From NCBI GenBank assembly GCA_013373085.1, contig JABXIM010000114.1, positions 1 through 64,000 on the forward strand: a stretch of DNA of 64,000 bases, written 5' to 3'. A program made the translations under genes and the position numbers. This stretch comes from Oceanospirillaceae bacterium. GTDB taxonomy: Bacteria; Pseudomonadota; Gammaproteobacteria; Pseudomonadales; Balneatricaceae. The notes beneath the pieces were generated by a model. That model was not told the DNA's origin. It ran no database searches and saw only the letters and a program-made list of their open reading frames with translations. Below, piece by piece: positions 20,583 to 31,199 of this stretch. Every line of letters begins with the position of its first letter. The stretch's first letter is position 1.

Positions 20583-21791
20583 TCAAGAAACTGCATCAAT
20601 AAGAACCCTTTCCAATTTTTTAGCCAAGACATTTCGGTCAAAACTTTCAATCGCTAGTTGTCTTGCCGCCCTTCCAGCGTCAGTCAAGCGCACTTTATCA
20701 CTTATAAACTTTACTAACTCTTGCGAAGCTTGTTCTGGGGAGTCCGGTGGTAACACGATACCAGCGCTAGTTTCTTCGAGTAAATCACACTGCCACCCCC
20801 TGTAATTAATCGCTACAGGCGTTCCGGATGCAATGGCATCAAAGAACTTATTAGCAGAATTAGCCCACATTTCAGGAAGATCAATAAAAAGAGATAGTGC
20901 GACATCCGCCGCAGCCAGGACATTTTTCATTTCTTCTTTAGGTACAGGTTGCAGAATATGGAAATTCTCTCCCAAAACGCCATTTTGTATGGCCTCTCGC
21001 CGAATAAGTTCTTCTTCTATTCCTTTGCCTATCGCAACAAAATTAAGGTTTGAACCAGCCTTTAATGCAACAGAGGCCATTCTTACCATATAGGAGAGAC
21101 CATTAATCTTGCCGAAGGCTCCACTGTATAAAACAATAGGGCCATCTGAAATATCTGGATGCTGCCTTCTAAAATACTGAGCATCTGAAGCTACAGGGTC
21201 AAATAGTTCAATATCACAACTATTGGGAATAACGGTTACCTTATCAGATGGATATCCTGCCTCTACGATTCCTTGCGCCATGCCCGGCGAAAGAGCAACA
21301 ATCCTGGTCGAATTATGATAAGCAAAACCTTCAAGCCAACGAGCCACCTTAATAGCAACGGGGTTCTTTAAAGCCCCAATAGCAACAGGAAGCTCTGGCC
21401 ATAAATCCCGTACTTCGAACACCATGGGTATTTTATGGCGTCTCGAGGCAAATAAGGCTGGCAACGCAATAGTCAGGGGCGTGCTCGTTGCAAAAACCAC
21501 ATCGGCGGATATCTCCGTAGCTTTGTACGCCGCCTTCCAGGCGAATGAAACAAATGCACGAATTCTATCTTTATACTTCAATCTATTGGAGTACGGTACC
21601 GGAAACCAATATACATTGATACCTTTTTCATTGGTTATAAACCAGTCTTTTTTATCTGTTTTATCTCGCCACGAAGTTATCATATGCACTTCATGGCCGT
21701 TCTCAACCAAGCGTCGTGCCATTTCATAGGAACGGGTTCCACCTGTCATAGACGGTGTATTGAAGTACTGATGTAAATATATAATCTTCAA
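20583..21791 (-). CDS. Glycosyltransferase family 4 (WbuB-like)
   Basis: MKIIYLHQYFNTPSMTGGTRSYEMARRLVENGHEVHMITSWRDK. Confidence 0.92.
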   Translation of the reverse strand: MKIIYLHQYFNTPSMTGGTRSYEMARRLVENGHEVHMITSWRDKTDKKDWFITNEKGINVYWFPVPYSNRLKYKDRIRAFVSFAWKAAYKATEISADVVFATSTPLTIALPALFASRRHKIPMVFEVRDLWPELPVAIGALKNPVAIKVARWLEGFAYHNSTRIVALSPGMAQGIVEAGYPSDKVTVIPNSCDIELFDPVASDAQYFRRQHPDISDGPIVLYSGAFGKINGLSYMVRMASVALKAGSNLNFVAIGKGIEEELIRREAIQNGVLGENFHILQPVPKEEMKNVLAAADVALSLFIDLPEMWANSANKFFDAIASGTPVAINYRGWQCDLLEETSAGIVLPPDSPEQASQELVKFISDKVRLTDAGRAARQLAIESFDRNVLAKKLERVLIDAVS

Positions 21792-21898
21792 AAACTCATC
21801 CTATAACAAGCATTATTTGGCCAGTTTATTAAAAACGCCCTATATTTGAAATAACTTCTTATGAACAGTAATAAAAATCCAATCAAAACAGAAAGTAA

Positions 21899-23023
21899 TT
21901 AAGACAACTTACCATATAAGTCCATAAGCTTCTTTGACTCACCGTCCCAATTATTATTTAGAACAAATGTATAACCTCTGTCACCCATAAGCTCTCGTTC
22001 TTTCTTATCGACTGCAGCCATTTTTAAAACAGCTTTTGCGAGTAATTCCGCAGAACCTGGCTTAACAAAACTACCGGCCTTAAGACAAGCATATTTCATC
22101 CTCCATTTTTCAAAATCACTTGCTATAAAAGGCTTTGAGAATGCCATATACTCATATACTTTGTTAGGGTCAGATTTCGAATGATCACCAACATCTCTTA
22201 TATAAATAAGCCCCACATCAGACTGTAAAACAAAACCAAAAGCCTTTTCTTGTTTCATCTTTTCATGATAATCAACATATTCCCATCCATTAATACGTTT
22301 TGCTTTTTCTAAATCAGCCGAATCTGCCGGCCCGATAAGCCACAATCTACAATTTATATGTTCATTTATATATGATAGAGAAGAGACCATTTCAAACAAT
22401 CCACGAGACTCACTTAATGCACCGATATAGATCAATCTAAACTCAGAAACTGTTACCTCAATACGCTCTGCATATCTCTTAGCCTCATATTGCACATCAT
22501 TACTAACTCTTGGCAGATTTAGAATCATTACAGCGTTCTTACCAAGCCGCTTCATTACATTTTCTTGGGTTACAATTGTAAAATCCACGACTCTTGAAGT
22601 AATAAACTCTAACCAACCAACAATAAAAGCAAGAAACCTTCTTGATGGAGATGGCAACCATTTCCTCTGCAGCAATCTTTTTGTAAAATCTTCATGAGTA
22701 TCATAGATTACTTTTCTTGAAAATAACTTCAATAACCAAGCTACCGGTATCGTATCTGGATTATGTAAGTGATAAATATCAGCATTTAGCTTGAAAGCTA
22801 TTAAAAATATACGCCAACCCATAAATAGTCTGACAAACCGTCTATAGCGGCTAAAAGGAGCTGGGATTACTTTGATACCATCTATCATCTTTTCAGAATC
22901 AGACTGAGCAATTAAGGTGACATCGTACCCAAACTCAGCCGCCGATCTTGCCTGTTTCTTAAAGACTCGAACATCATCCCAATCATGAACAGGTGCAAGA
23001 ATGCATAATTTGTTAGCTTTCAT
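21899..23023 (-). CDS. Glycosyltransferase (GT4-like)
   Basis: MKANKLCILAPVHDWDDVRVFKKQARSAAEFGYDVTLIAQ...; HNPDTIPVAWLLKL; DPNKVYEYMAFSKPFIASD. Confidence 0.88.
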   Translation of the reverse strand: MKANKLCILAPVHDWDDVRVFKKQARSAAEFGYDVTLIAQSDSEKMIDGIKVIPAPFSRYRRFVRLFMGWRIFLIAFKLNADIYHLHNPDTIPVAWLLKLFSRKVIYDTHEDFTKRLLQRKWLPSPSRRFLAFIVGWLEFITSRVVDFTIVTQENVMKRLGKNAVMILNLPRVSNDVQYEAKRYAERIEVTVSEFRLIYIGALSESRGLFEMVSSLSYINEHINCRLWLIGPADSADLEKAKRINGWEYVDYHEKMKQEKAFGFVLQSDVGLIYIRDVGDHSKSDPNKVYEYMAFSKPFIASDFEKWRMKYACLKAGSFVKPGSAELLAKAVLKMAAVDKKERELMGDRGYTFVLNNNWDGESKKLMDLYGKLS

Positions 23024-23223
23024 TTGTTATCAAATTAGCGAAAGAATATATATTAATATAATGTTACAAAAACTTATTGGGGTGTGGTCAATAGAACATA
23101 TCTGAATGATATTTCAAAAAGGAGATAATTATACGCAACAAAAATCATATAAAGCGAAACACGTATAAAACAACCAGGAATTTAAAAATATTTGGAAACT
23201 ATGATTAAAAACAAAAACACTGA

Positions 23224-24195
23224 CTAGAATTTAAAGGAGTACAGCTTGATCCATCTTTTAAAAATAATTATTTTGTATCCTATATAGTGTACTGGCTTTA
23301 TAATAAAATAAGGAAACAAAGACAGAAAAATAAAAAATCCACAACGTATAGGCTGCACTCCAAAATAGACATTATCAATTAAATTTATATTATACGCACA
23401 GTTCAAATGTACATTTTGATTCCATGCGTAAATTAATACATTGTTATACCTTTTCTTCAACTTATTGTGAACAGGGCCCTCTGAAGATTCTATCATATCG
23501 ATTAAAGAGGTATTTTTTACCTCCTCCTCTGAATAGCAGTTACTCTTTGTAACCATATTAGACGAATCAACATGATAAATAGCACCATAATGTTCACTCA
23601 TAACAAAACCGCCAGCATTTTTTATTGCTCGCAACCAAGTATCAACATCGCCTCCTCTTTTCATTTTACCTTCTGGGAACATGCCACATCCTATCAAAAG
23701 CTCTCTTTTAATGCATACAGTATTGGTATTGAATGGAGCAAAAGACAGATACTCAAAAAAACTAATACGACGAGGCAGTATAAATTTATTGCACACAACA
23801 TAATCACGAACTTCCCGCCCAGCCTTCGACTTTATAAACCTTGCAGCAAAAAAACTTTCATGTGGGAATTTTTTTATAAGATGATACATTTTTTCGAGAT
23901 GATCATCATACCATTCATCGTCCGCATCAAGGAAAACACACCAATTAGTAGTTGATTCCAAAATACCAAGATTCCTAGCCGCATAACCACCTGGACCAGC
24001 CTCTCGCCTTTTTAGTATTTTAAGTCGGCTATCATTTATCTTTAAAACTTGTTCCAAACCGTCATCCGTAGAAGCATCATCTACAACAATAACCTCAAAT
24101 AATTTAAATGTTTGTCTAGTAATAGAATTAAGAGCACGCAGCACGTGAGGTGCTTTATTGTATAAAGGCACAATAACAGTAAAATATGGACTCAT
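23224..24195 (-). CDS. Glycosyltransferase family 2
   Basis: MSPYFTVIVPLYNKAPHVLRALNSITRQTFKLFEVIVVDDASTDDG; FLDADDEWY. Confidence 0.93.
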   Translation of the reverse strand: MSPYFTVIVPLYNKAPHVLRALNSITRQTFKLFEVIVVDDASTDDGLEQVLKINDSRLKILKRREAGPGGYAARNLGILESTTNWCVFLDADDEWYDDHLEKMYHLIKKFPHESFFAARFIKSKAGREVRDYVVCNKFILPRRISFFEYLSFAPFNTNTVCIKRELLIGCGMFPEGKMKRGGDVDTWLRAIKNAGGFVMSEHYGAIYHVDSSNMVTKSNCYSEEEVKNTSLIDMIESSEGPVHNKLKKRYNNVLIYAWNQNVHLNCAYNINLIDNVYFGVQPIRCGFFIFLSLFPYFIIKPVHYIGYKIIIFKRWIKLYSFKF

Positions 24196-25016
24196 TGAAT
24201 CTTCCAACAAAACAACAATTACTAATATTTAACAAAACAACATATAATATAATTAAAAAATTCTCTTATCAATACAAATATAAAATAGATTTATAATACT
24301 TCAGCGCAATCTCCGCTGATTATTTTTTATTTTTCACTTCGGCTAGATGCACAAATCATCGATGAACGGGAACCCCAGCAAGTTGACTCAACGATCCAAG
24401 TCAAAATACACGGCCCAGATAGCCCTTCACCTTCAGTCTGAAACCGGCGTTGATTGTCTAGTTTAGTAGCCATTCACAACGCTGTTCCGCCAGTCACTGC
24501 TGGCTATTTCACCAAGTTGTTCGGGACACAAGGCAGGTCGTGTTTGACGAATGTTTCACATAAAAAGTACTGGTCATAAGGTAACTCCAGTCACTGGACC
24601 CGACTCGGCTTCATCGGAAAAGTTGACAACTATTACAGATAGATTATTCTTGCCATCAGCCAAGTGGCGATGCGGATGCCATAATTTTAGCGAAATTTTC
24701 ATTTATCTAGGCATTGAGCCGACAACAGACGAAAATAGCGTTCATGCGCAACAGTGCGTAGGCCAGATTTACGATATCCTCTAGCCACGGTTTACAGATA
24801 TCGCTCTTGAGTTATCTGCTCTTTTACTTGGGTTTCATAACTCGACTATGCTAAAAATTTTGGGACTGTCAGGCGTGAAAACCAAAGACTATTTCTTTCG
24901 AAATATAGTATAGCCCATTAAAAAATACGGGTTGCTAGTTATTCTGGCTCGACTATCTAAATCCCCATCCACTTAACAACATGAATCTTAACCACTAACA
25001 AATAATATACTTTGTG

Positions 25017-25994
25017 TCACCCAAGTATATCTCGCATCACACTCTTTATACCAGAGTATTCTTCGTACCCACCTCTTATCCAGTACTTGATTACAGCAGG
25101 GACCCGAAAGAGCAAACTTCTATCTCGAATTGAAATTCGCTCACGATGACTTTCTACTTTATTTCTGTATGTTTTCAAGAGATCTTTCAGATTCTCTAAA
25201 TAAAAGCCTTCATTTCTCTCTATAGCTCGCTCTAGACCATAAACAAAGATCTCGAGCTGTTCCAGTTTCTGTTTTGAAAGCTCTACTTTATGTGATGTGA
25301 AGGTAGACGCTACTCGTTGCTGATAAAAGGAAAATCGATTTATTTTAATTGTACTATTTGCAATAAAGCTCGACTCATTGCCTCCATGCCTTCTATAATA
25401 CTGAAGAACTTGGTAGATAATCATTTTACACTTAAGGCCATCTGCAAATTGAACTATCCAATTATCATGGGCTTCGAACTCTGTTGGTATAGGCATACAT
25501 ATATTTAACAATTCACGCCTTACTGCGACACAACACCCCATAACAAATGTAGAATCGTTTAATCCCGCAGAACGGATTTGTCCTAGCTTTGTCAAACCCA
25601 CTGGTTTTAAATTAGCATCAGTTAGAGCTGCGTCATTCATAAACAAAAGTTTATCTTTATAGCGTTTTGCCAAATCTACGACAACCGATATCTTATCTTT
25701 AAACCAAACATCGTCTTGATCACACAAAAACACCAAATCTCCTTTAGTTTTAGATATAGCCAGATTAAAATTACCAGCATAACCTAGTCTTTTTTTGTTC
25801 TTATAAAAACGAACTTGAAACGGAGCACTTTTTGAAAATTCTGCAACCACATCTAATGTATTATCGGTAGAGCCATCATCTGTAATTATCAACTCATTTG
25901 GAATAAATGTCTGATTGGCTATACTTTCAAGCTGATCTCTAATATAGGCACTTCCATTATAGGTAGCCATAGCAATAGATATATTCATTACCAA
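25017..25994 (-). CDS. Glycosyltransferase family 2 (rhamnosyltransferase-like)
   Basis: MNISIAMATYNGSAYIRDQLESIANQTFIPNELIITDDGSTDNT; FLCDQDDVWFKDKI. Confidence 0.93.
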   Translation of the reverse strand: MVMNISIAMATYNGSAYIRDQLESIANQTFIPNELIITDDGSTDNTLDVVAEFSKSAPFQVRFYKNKKRLGYAGNFNLAISKTKGDLVFLCDQDDVWFKDKISVVVDLAKRYKDKLLFMNDAALTDANLKPVGLTKLGQIRSAGLNDSTFVMGCCVAVRRELLNICMPIPTEFEAHDNWIVQFADGLKCKMIIYQVLQYYRRHGGNESSFIANSTIKINRFSFYQQRVASTFTSHKVELSKQKLEQLEIFVYGLERAIERNEGFYLENLKDLLKTYRNKVESHRERISIRDRSLLFRVPAVIKYWIRGGYEEYSGIKSVMRDILG

Positions 25995-26333
25995 ACCATA
26001 ACTTATTTGGAATCAAAAATTAGTTAAATAGCGTACTCGATAGCATCAAGTTATCTAAATCACTAGACAATAAATTCGTATACAGAATAGCCCTGAGTTT
26101 TTTTAAAGGAATGTCGCATGTAATTACGACAAAAAATTTAATTTCCCTTAAAAAAGGATAACATCGACTTATTATCAACGCTTCTTAAGACACCTTCTAT
26201 CATAGTCTGTGAAATGTTACCCCCTAGCCAGCCAAGTCGAGATAGGTTAATATCGGCTCGTTGTTCATTATAATTATTTAATTACATTAATATCCAAGCT
26301 CTCAAATTTTATACGTAATAGAAGAGAATATTT

Positions 26334-27095
26334 ATGAAGCGAGTAATGAATAAAATCAGTAGCCTTACCAAACAAATTATACCAATAAAACAATATATTA
26401 ATGTTTCTGGGAGTATTATACCTTCACCAGACAGAAGGTGGTGCGGACCTGAATTTAAAGATGATAATTTTTATTTAATGTCTGCCGAAAATGAAGCAAA
26501 ACGTTTAATAGAAAACTTTCATTGTACGCCGAAAAGTCGGGTACTAGATTTAGGCTGCGGCCAAGGCCGCCTACCAATTGGAATCATTAGACTACTTGGG
26601 CACATCAATTATACAGGGATAGATATTGATAGAAATTCAGTAAATTGGTGTAAAAAACACATCGAAAAAGCACATCCATCCTTCCACTTTAAATATTTAG
26701 ACCTTTACAATGAGCGGTATAATAGAAAAGGGATCAAAATAGATGAAAACTTTCGATTCGATATCGAATCGAAAAGCATTGATATTATATATCTTTTTTC
26801 TGTTTTTTCTCACACCACGGAAAATGACATGAGGTCATATCTTAAAGAGTTCTTACGAATTCTTGATAACGAAGGAAAAGTATTTTTTACAACATTTGTT
26901 GAAGATGACGTTCCTAATATTTCGATTAATCCAGAAAACTACAAGCTACAATGCACAGGTCCACTACATATAGTTAGATACCAGAAAGAATATTTATTTT
27001 CCATCCTAGATGAGTATGGGTATTCCATTCAGGGCTTCACGCATGGAACGGAAGCCGATGGTCAGAGTGGCATTTATTTAAGCATAAAAACTTAA
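26334..27095 (+). CDS. Class I SAM-dependent methyltransferase, opposite strand to the rest of the cluster
   Basis: VLDLGCGQGRLPIGIIRLLGHINYTGIDID. Confidence 0.85.
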   Translation: MKRVMNKISSLTKQIIPIKQYINVSGSIIPSPDRRWCGPEFKDDNFYLMSAENEAKRLIENFHCTPKSRVLDLGCGQGRLPIGIIRLLGHINYTGIDIDRNSVNWCKKHIEKAHPSFHFKYLDLYNERYNRKGIKIDENFRFDIESKSIDIIYLFSVFSHTTENDMRSYLKEFLRILDNEGKVFFTTFVEDDVPNISINPENYKLQCTGPLHIVRYQKEYLFSILDEYGYSIQGFTHGTEADGQSGIYLSIKT

Positions 27096-27259
27096 TATCA
27101 AAACCTGTTATTAAAAACCTCACTATACTAAAACAATTAAAATAAAAAGTCATTCTAAGAACGTTATAACAGGTCTTCGCTTCCTCTGTAGCTCTCGATC
27201 ACTGTAACTGAAATACGATTTCCAAAATTCAATTTCGGTTTGAACCGTCTGCATTGCTT

Positions 27260-27905
27260 TTCAGGCTATGCAGACGGTCCAGCCTCGTGCTCACAACATT
27301 TGATCCACACCCAAGAGTCTTGCCGTTATATTTATTCAGACCACTGTAACGAGCTTTCACGAAGCAGAGCAGGCACTTCATCATCCAGAGCGTGTGCTGA
27401 ACCTTGGCACAAGGACTTGCCCTGAGGTACTCGGCGCCGATCCTAAACTTGTTGATCCGTGATACGCTTTTTAGAGCCTTTAATTGTCCGGATCGCTCGG
27501 CAATGTGACCGTACGCGTCCACATCTTTCAGTTAATCACGCTTCTCAGCCCCCAGTACCCCCATCAGCAAAAATTAATGCATCATCACTGTGGAGCAGGT
27601 ATCTAACCTCGTTCAGGTCCTGTTCATTGGCTACCGTGATCGACCTTAGTCTAGCGCGCCAGGCGGTATTGCTCCTGCAGGTGACGGAACTTGAGACTCA
27701 TGGTGTGAGTCCTGCTCAGCAACAGGACTGCAGACAGGCGCATGAAAGCAATTTCGTACAATGCATGATCGTCGCCCAAAGTGCCCTATGGGTATTACCG
27801 GCATTGGGATAATGCGGCTTCGATTCCAACGTTACCCAAGGGATTAGCCTGTCCATGTGACCAAGCAACGTTTCCTTTCGTGTCTGACGGTATTTGTTGC
27901 AGAAC
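27260..27905 (-). pseudogene. Degenerate IS5-family transposase remnant
   Basis: Reverse-strand fragments in several frames: NKYRQTRKETLLGHMDRLIPWVTLESKPHYPNAGNT / MSLKFRHLQEQYRLAR / VANEQDLNEVRYLLHSDDALIFADGGTGGAEKRD / KALKSVSRINKFRIGAEYLRASPCAKVQHTLWMMKCLLCFVKARYSGLNK, interrupted by stops and frameshifts. Confidence 0.8.
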
Positions 27906-28118
27906 CCACTGCCGCAAATGTGAGCTGCTAATCCGTCCCGGTTTCCTAGATGCAGTTAATGTTCGCTATTGCCCCATGAGCTGGAAGTAATCAGAACTTA
28001 TTTAGTTTCCTCAACACGTAAATCAGACATATTCAATTATCATTTATTACCAAAACAAAATCAGCCATTAAAAATGTAATTCTAAAAGCAACTTTTAACT
28101 AAACTTTAGAAACTAAAG

Positions 28119-29003
28119 CTATTTTTTAAAAAAACCCCAAGGATCTCCTTTTACACCTATATAATTATATATATTTTTTACTTCATCCTCCAAAAGAGTA
28201 TAGACCAGAGCCTCCTGTTCTTTTGAAAAATCAGCAGAAAGCTCTGCTTTAGAATAATAATTCGAGGTAAAATACCGAGCCATTTTTTTAAAAAAATCAG
28301 GAATATATTTAACAACATAGGAAGGTAATATTTCCCTTAATCGCCATTCAAAAGAATTAAACATCACTTTATCTTTTCCTGAATTTTTTACTAGGTCATT
28401 GTACTCAGGACAAAAGTTATTATCAACATTTAAAAAAAACAAAATCTCCTTAACCGTTGAGGTTGTATCATGAACCAAATCTTCAAACATGATCACTTTT
28501 ATATTATCATCGGGAAACCATTTTCTATAATGGCAGATATTACTCCAGTACCTGGTCGACTCAACAAAAGGAGGATATGTAAATAGTGCAGAACCAAAGT
28601 CAAGCGGCATTTTTAAGCCATACCTCTCGTATCTTTTACTGTCGATCCAATGCCCAGAAGATAATGTTTGCCTATAAACAGATCTTAAGCGAGAAAATGG
28701 CTCCCTTACAATATATAATATCTTAGCATTTTGATTATAACCATAAATTCTAGATGCTATTTTTGGAAATTGTCCAGTTTCTGAGTATATAGGGCTTGAT
28801 TCTCCGTAGATTATACAGCGACGACTGTTATCAAATAAATCAGAAGCATCTACAAGCCTACTCAAATAGTCATCGTAGAAAAATGTATATGGCTCTTTTG
28901 GATTGCTCATACAAATATCTGGATGAGAGTTTAAAACCTCATGTAAAAAAGTTGTACCGCACTTTGAAGCACCTATAACAAACAAATTAATTTTTTCAAA
29001 CAT
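28119..29003 (-). CDS. Sulfotransferase domain protein
   Basis: INLFVIGASKCGTTFLHEVLNSHPDICMSNPKEPYTFF; ILYIVREPFSRLRSVYRQ. Confidence 0.9.
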   Translation of the reverse strand: MFEKINLFVIGASKCGTTFLHEVLNSHPDICMSNPKEPYTFFYDDYLSRLVDASDLFDNSRRCIIYGESSPIYSETGQFPKIASRIYGYNQNAKILYIVREPFSRLRSVYRQTLSSGHWIDSKRYERYGLKMPLDFGSALFTYPPFVESTRYWSNICHYRKWFPDDNIKVIMFEDLVHDTTSTVKEILFFLNVDNNFCPEYNDLVKNSGKDKVMFNSFEWRLREILPSYVVKYIPDFFKKMARYFTSNYYSKAELSADFSKEQEALVYTLLEDEVKNIYNYIGVKGDPWGFFKK

Positions 29004-29171
29004 AAGGATATGCAATTATATTGACGCACCGTTCGATTCCGATTTGAAAATTCATATCAAGATTAATCTAACTTTACAATTTTTCCAAAAAGTCCGGAAT
29101 GACAAAACCATACTACTAAACTATTTTAGTCGCAGGATGCATTTAGAACTATAGGCGGCAAAGATATTAAC

Positions 29172-30974
29172 TTACAGAAAATACGCCATTCGCTTAAATG
29201 TTTCGTTTCGACTAACCAAATCCTCATACTTACCCTTATCTATAACTTTTCCAAGCGATATCATAAAAATAATATCGCATCTTTTAACTGTTGTTATACG
29301 GTGCGCAATCATGATGATCGTTTTCTTTCCTGAAAATCCGTGAATGGCTTCCATTATCATCTTTTCGGTAACACCGTCTAGCGCACTGGTCGCTTCATCC
29401 AATATAAGGACGTCGGCGTCGTTGTAGAGCGCTCTCGCTATGCCAATGCGCTGCCGCTGACCTCCCGAAAGCTGGATTCCGCGCTCCCCGACGCGAGTAT
29501 CCAATCCATCGGGCAAGCTGGCGACTAGCTCATCCAGATGAGCGATAGACACAGCTCGCCGGACAAGGACATCATTGATCATATCGGAGGGCAATCCAAA
29601 GGCGATATTCTCGCGAATGGTGCTATCTGCTAAAAATATCGACTGTGGTACGAAACCTATTGTACTTTGCCATGAACGCAGATTCGATTTCGTTACCGGT
29701 TCACCATCGATCAACAACTGGCCTTGTTCCGGCACGATTAATCCCAACAGCAGGTCAATCGCCGTAGACTTGCCCGAACCGGATGCGCCTACAAGTCCAA
29801 TTGTCTGATTGACAGGAATATCAACGTTCAGGCCCTGGAGGACCGGTTCCAACTTGCCCGGATAAGTAAAACTCACATCCTTCAATTGAATCGAGCGTTT
29901 CGGTACTAAGTGTTTTTCGCCATCATTCGGTTCTGAAATGGTTGAGACCGCATGTACACTCTGTCTCAATTCATCCCTAACCGCCTCAAAGGCAGCAAGG
30001 TTGCCTCGTATCTGAGAAACACCGGAATAGACCTGTTGCAATGCCGGTAACATCTTGAATCCCGCCAAAGCGTAAATGGAGAGCACTGGCAAGATAGCCC
30101 CCAAGTTACCCTCATAAACTGAAAGGAGATAGAGTACCAGCAGAATAACGCCGGCAAAGGCCACCAGTTCCATCGCATAACGCGGTACCTGCCCCATAGC
30201 CTGGGTCGTGCCCTGGGCACGGGCGAAGCGCTGGCTGGCGTTTTCGAAGCGTTCGGTGAATATATCCTGACGCCCAAGCAGCAACACATCCTTGATACCG
30301 CCGAACCCCTCGCTCATCAGTTTCAGGCGTTCGCGCTGCGCGGCCGTTACAGCTTTGCCGTTCGCCATCAAACGTCTGCGGACTGTCCGGTAGAGGAGCA
30401 GGTAGGCACTTACGAAGATAGCCAGCCCCACAAATGCCACCAGCGGGTTGTAGATAAAGATCGTCACGGCCATAAACAACGCCATCACCAGCTTGGCGTT
30501 CATCTGCATCAGCGGTATGAGGATCGTATTGGTGATCCTCACGCATTCCTGAGCGATCTGGTTGGTCAACTGACTGCTGGTGTTTGTGGTATGGAACAGC
30601 CAAGGCTGAAGCATATAGTGACGGTAAAGCCGGCTGCTCAGCTCGGCACCCACTTGGGTCCCGTACAGCGACAGCCGCCAGATGGTAAACATCGAAATCA
30701 GCGCGGCGACTGTCAAAACGGCCAGTACGCCAAGTCCCACCCAAAACAGGAAGTCCCTCGGCTCGCTCAGCCCTGTGGCACGAAATAAATCCGCGACCAG
30801 CCCTCCCCCCTTTAACTGATCGATATCGCCGACCAAGGCCATAAAGGGACCTATCGATACCACCCCTGTAATCTCGGCGAAGGACATCAGGATAACCAGC
30901 AGCTGGAGACGTAGCAGTCTTTTGCGTTGTTCTTCCGTCAGCAGGGAATAGAGTTCTTTAAGGTCTGCGAACAT
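29172..30974 (-). CDS. ABC transporter, fused permease/ATPase (MsbA/PglK-type glycolipid flippase)
   Basis: 600 aa; Walker A GLVGASGSGKSTAIDLLLGL, signature LSGGQRQRIGIARAL, Walker B VLILDEATSALD. Confidence 0.92.
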   Translation of the reverse strand: MFADLKELYSLLTEEQRKRLLRLQLLVILMSFAEITGVVSIGPFMALVGDIDQLKGGGLVADLFRATGLSEPRDFLFWVGLGVLAVLTVAALISMFTIWRLSLYGTQVGAELSSRLYRHYMLQPWLFHTTNTSSQLTNQIAQECVRITNTILIPLMQMNAKLVMALFMAVTIFIYNPLVAFVGLAIFVSAYLLLYRTVRRRLMANGKAVTAAQRERLKLMSEGFGGIKDVLLLGRQDIFTERFENASQRFARAQGTTQAMGQVPRYAMELVAFAGVILLVLYLLSVYEGNLGAILPVLSIYALAGFKMLPALQQVYSGVSQIRGNLAAFEAVRDELRQSVHAVSTISEPNDGEKHLVPKRSIQLKDVSFTYPGKLEPVLQGLNVDIPVNQTIGLVGASGSGKSTAIDLLLGLIVPEQGQLLIDGEPVTKSNLRSWQSTIGFVPQSIFLADSTIRENIAFGLPSDMINDVLVRRAVSIAHLDELVASLPDGLDTRVGERGIQLSGGQRQRIGIARALYNDADVLILDEATSALDGVTEKMIMEAIHGFSGKKTIIMIAHRITTVKRCDIIFMISLGKVIDKGKYEDLVSRNETFKRMAYFL

Positions 30975-31123
30975 TCGGTCGTGATTCTTTTACATTTCAA
31001 CGTAATTGAAGAAGCTGTTTTAATAGGAGAAATTTGCCTCTCCAAGGATCGAGATAAGGCAATTTCGAAGGGGGCGTAACCACGTTCTACAGCCAGATGA
31101 AACGTGCGCGCACCTCTTTAACC

Positions 31124-31134
31124 ACGCTACCGCT
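31124..31134 (-). promoter_or_regulatory. ops-like RfaH recruitment element in leader of the glycan cluster
   Basis: Reverse strand AGCGGTAGCGT(G) versus ops GGCGGTAGCGT(G); lies between rfaH stop and the ABC transporter start. Confidence 0.75.
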
Positions 31135-31199
31135 CCAGGATTGACCGTCAGTTTCCTGAGGACGCGGCCAAGTCCGGGCAACTATCTTCGAAGATAGGT

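Noticed and set aside
27459-27990. Plus-strand ORFs 27459-27812 and 27781-27990 as genes
   Set aside because: They run antisense across, or just past, the decayed IS5 transposase and have no recognisable domain; treated as debris.
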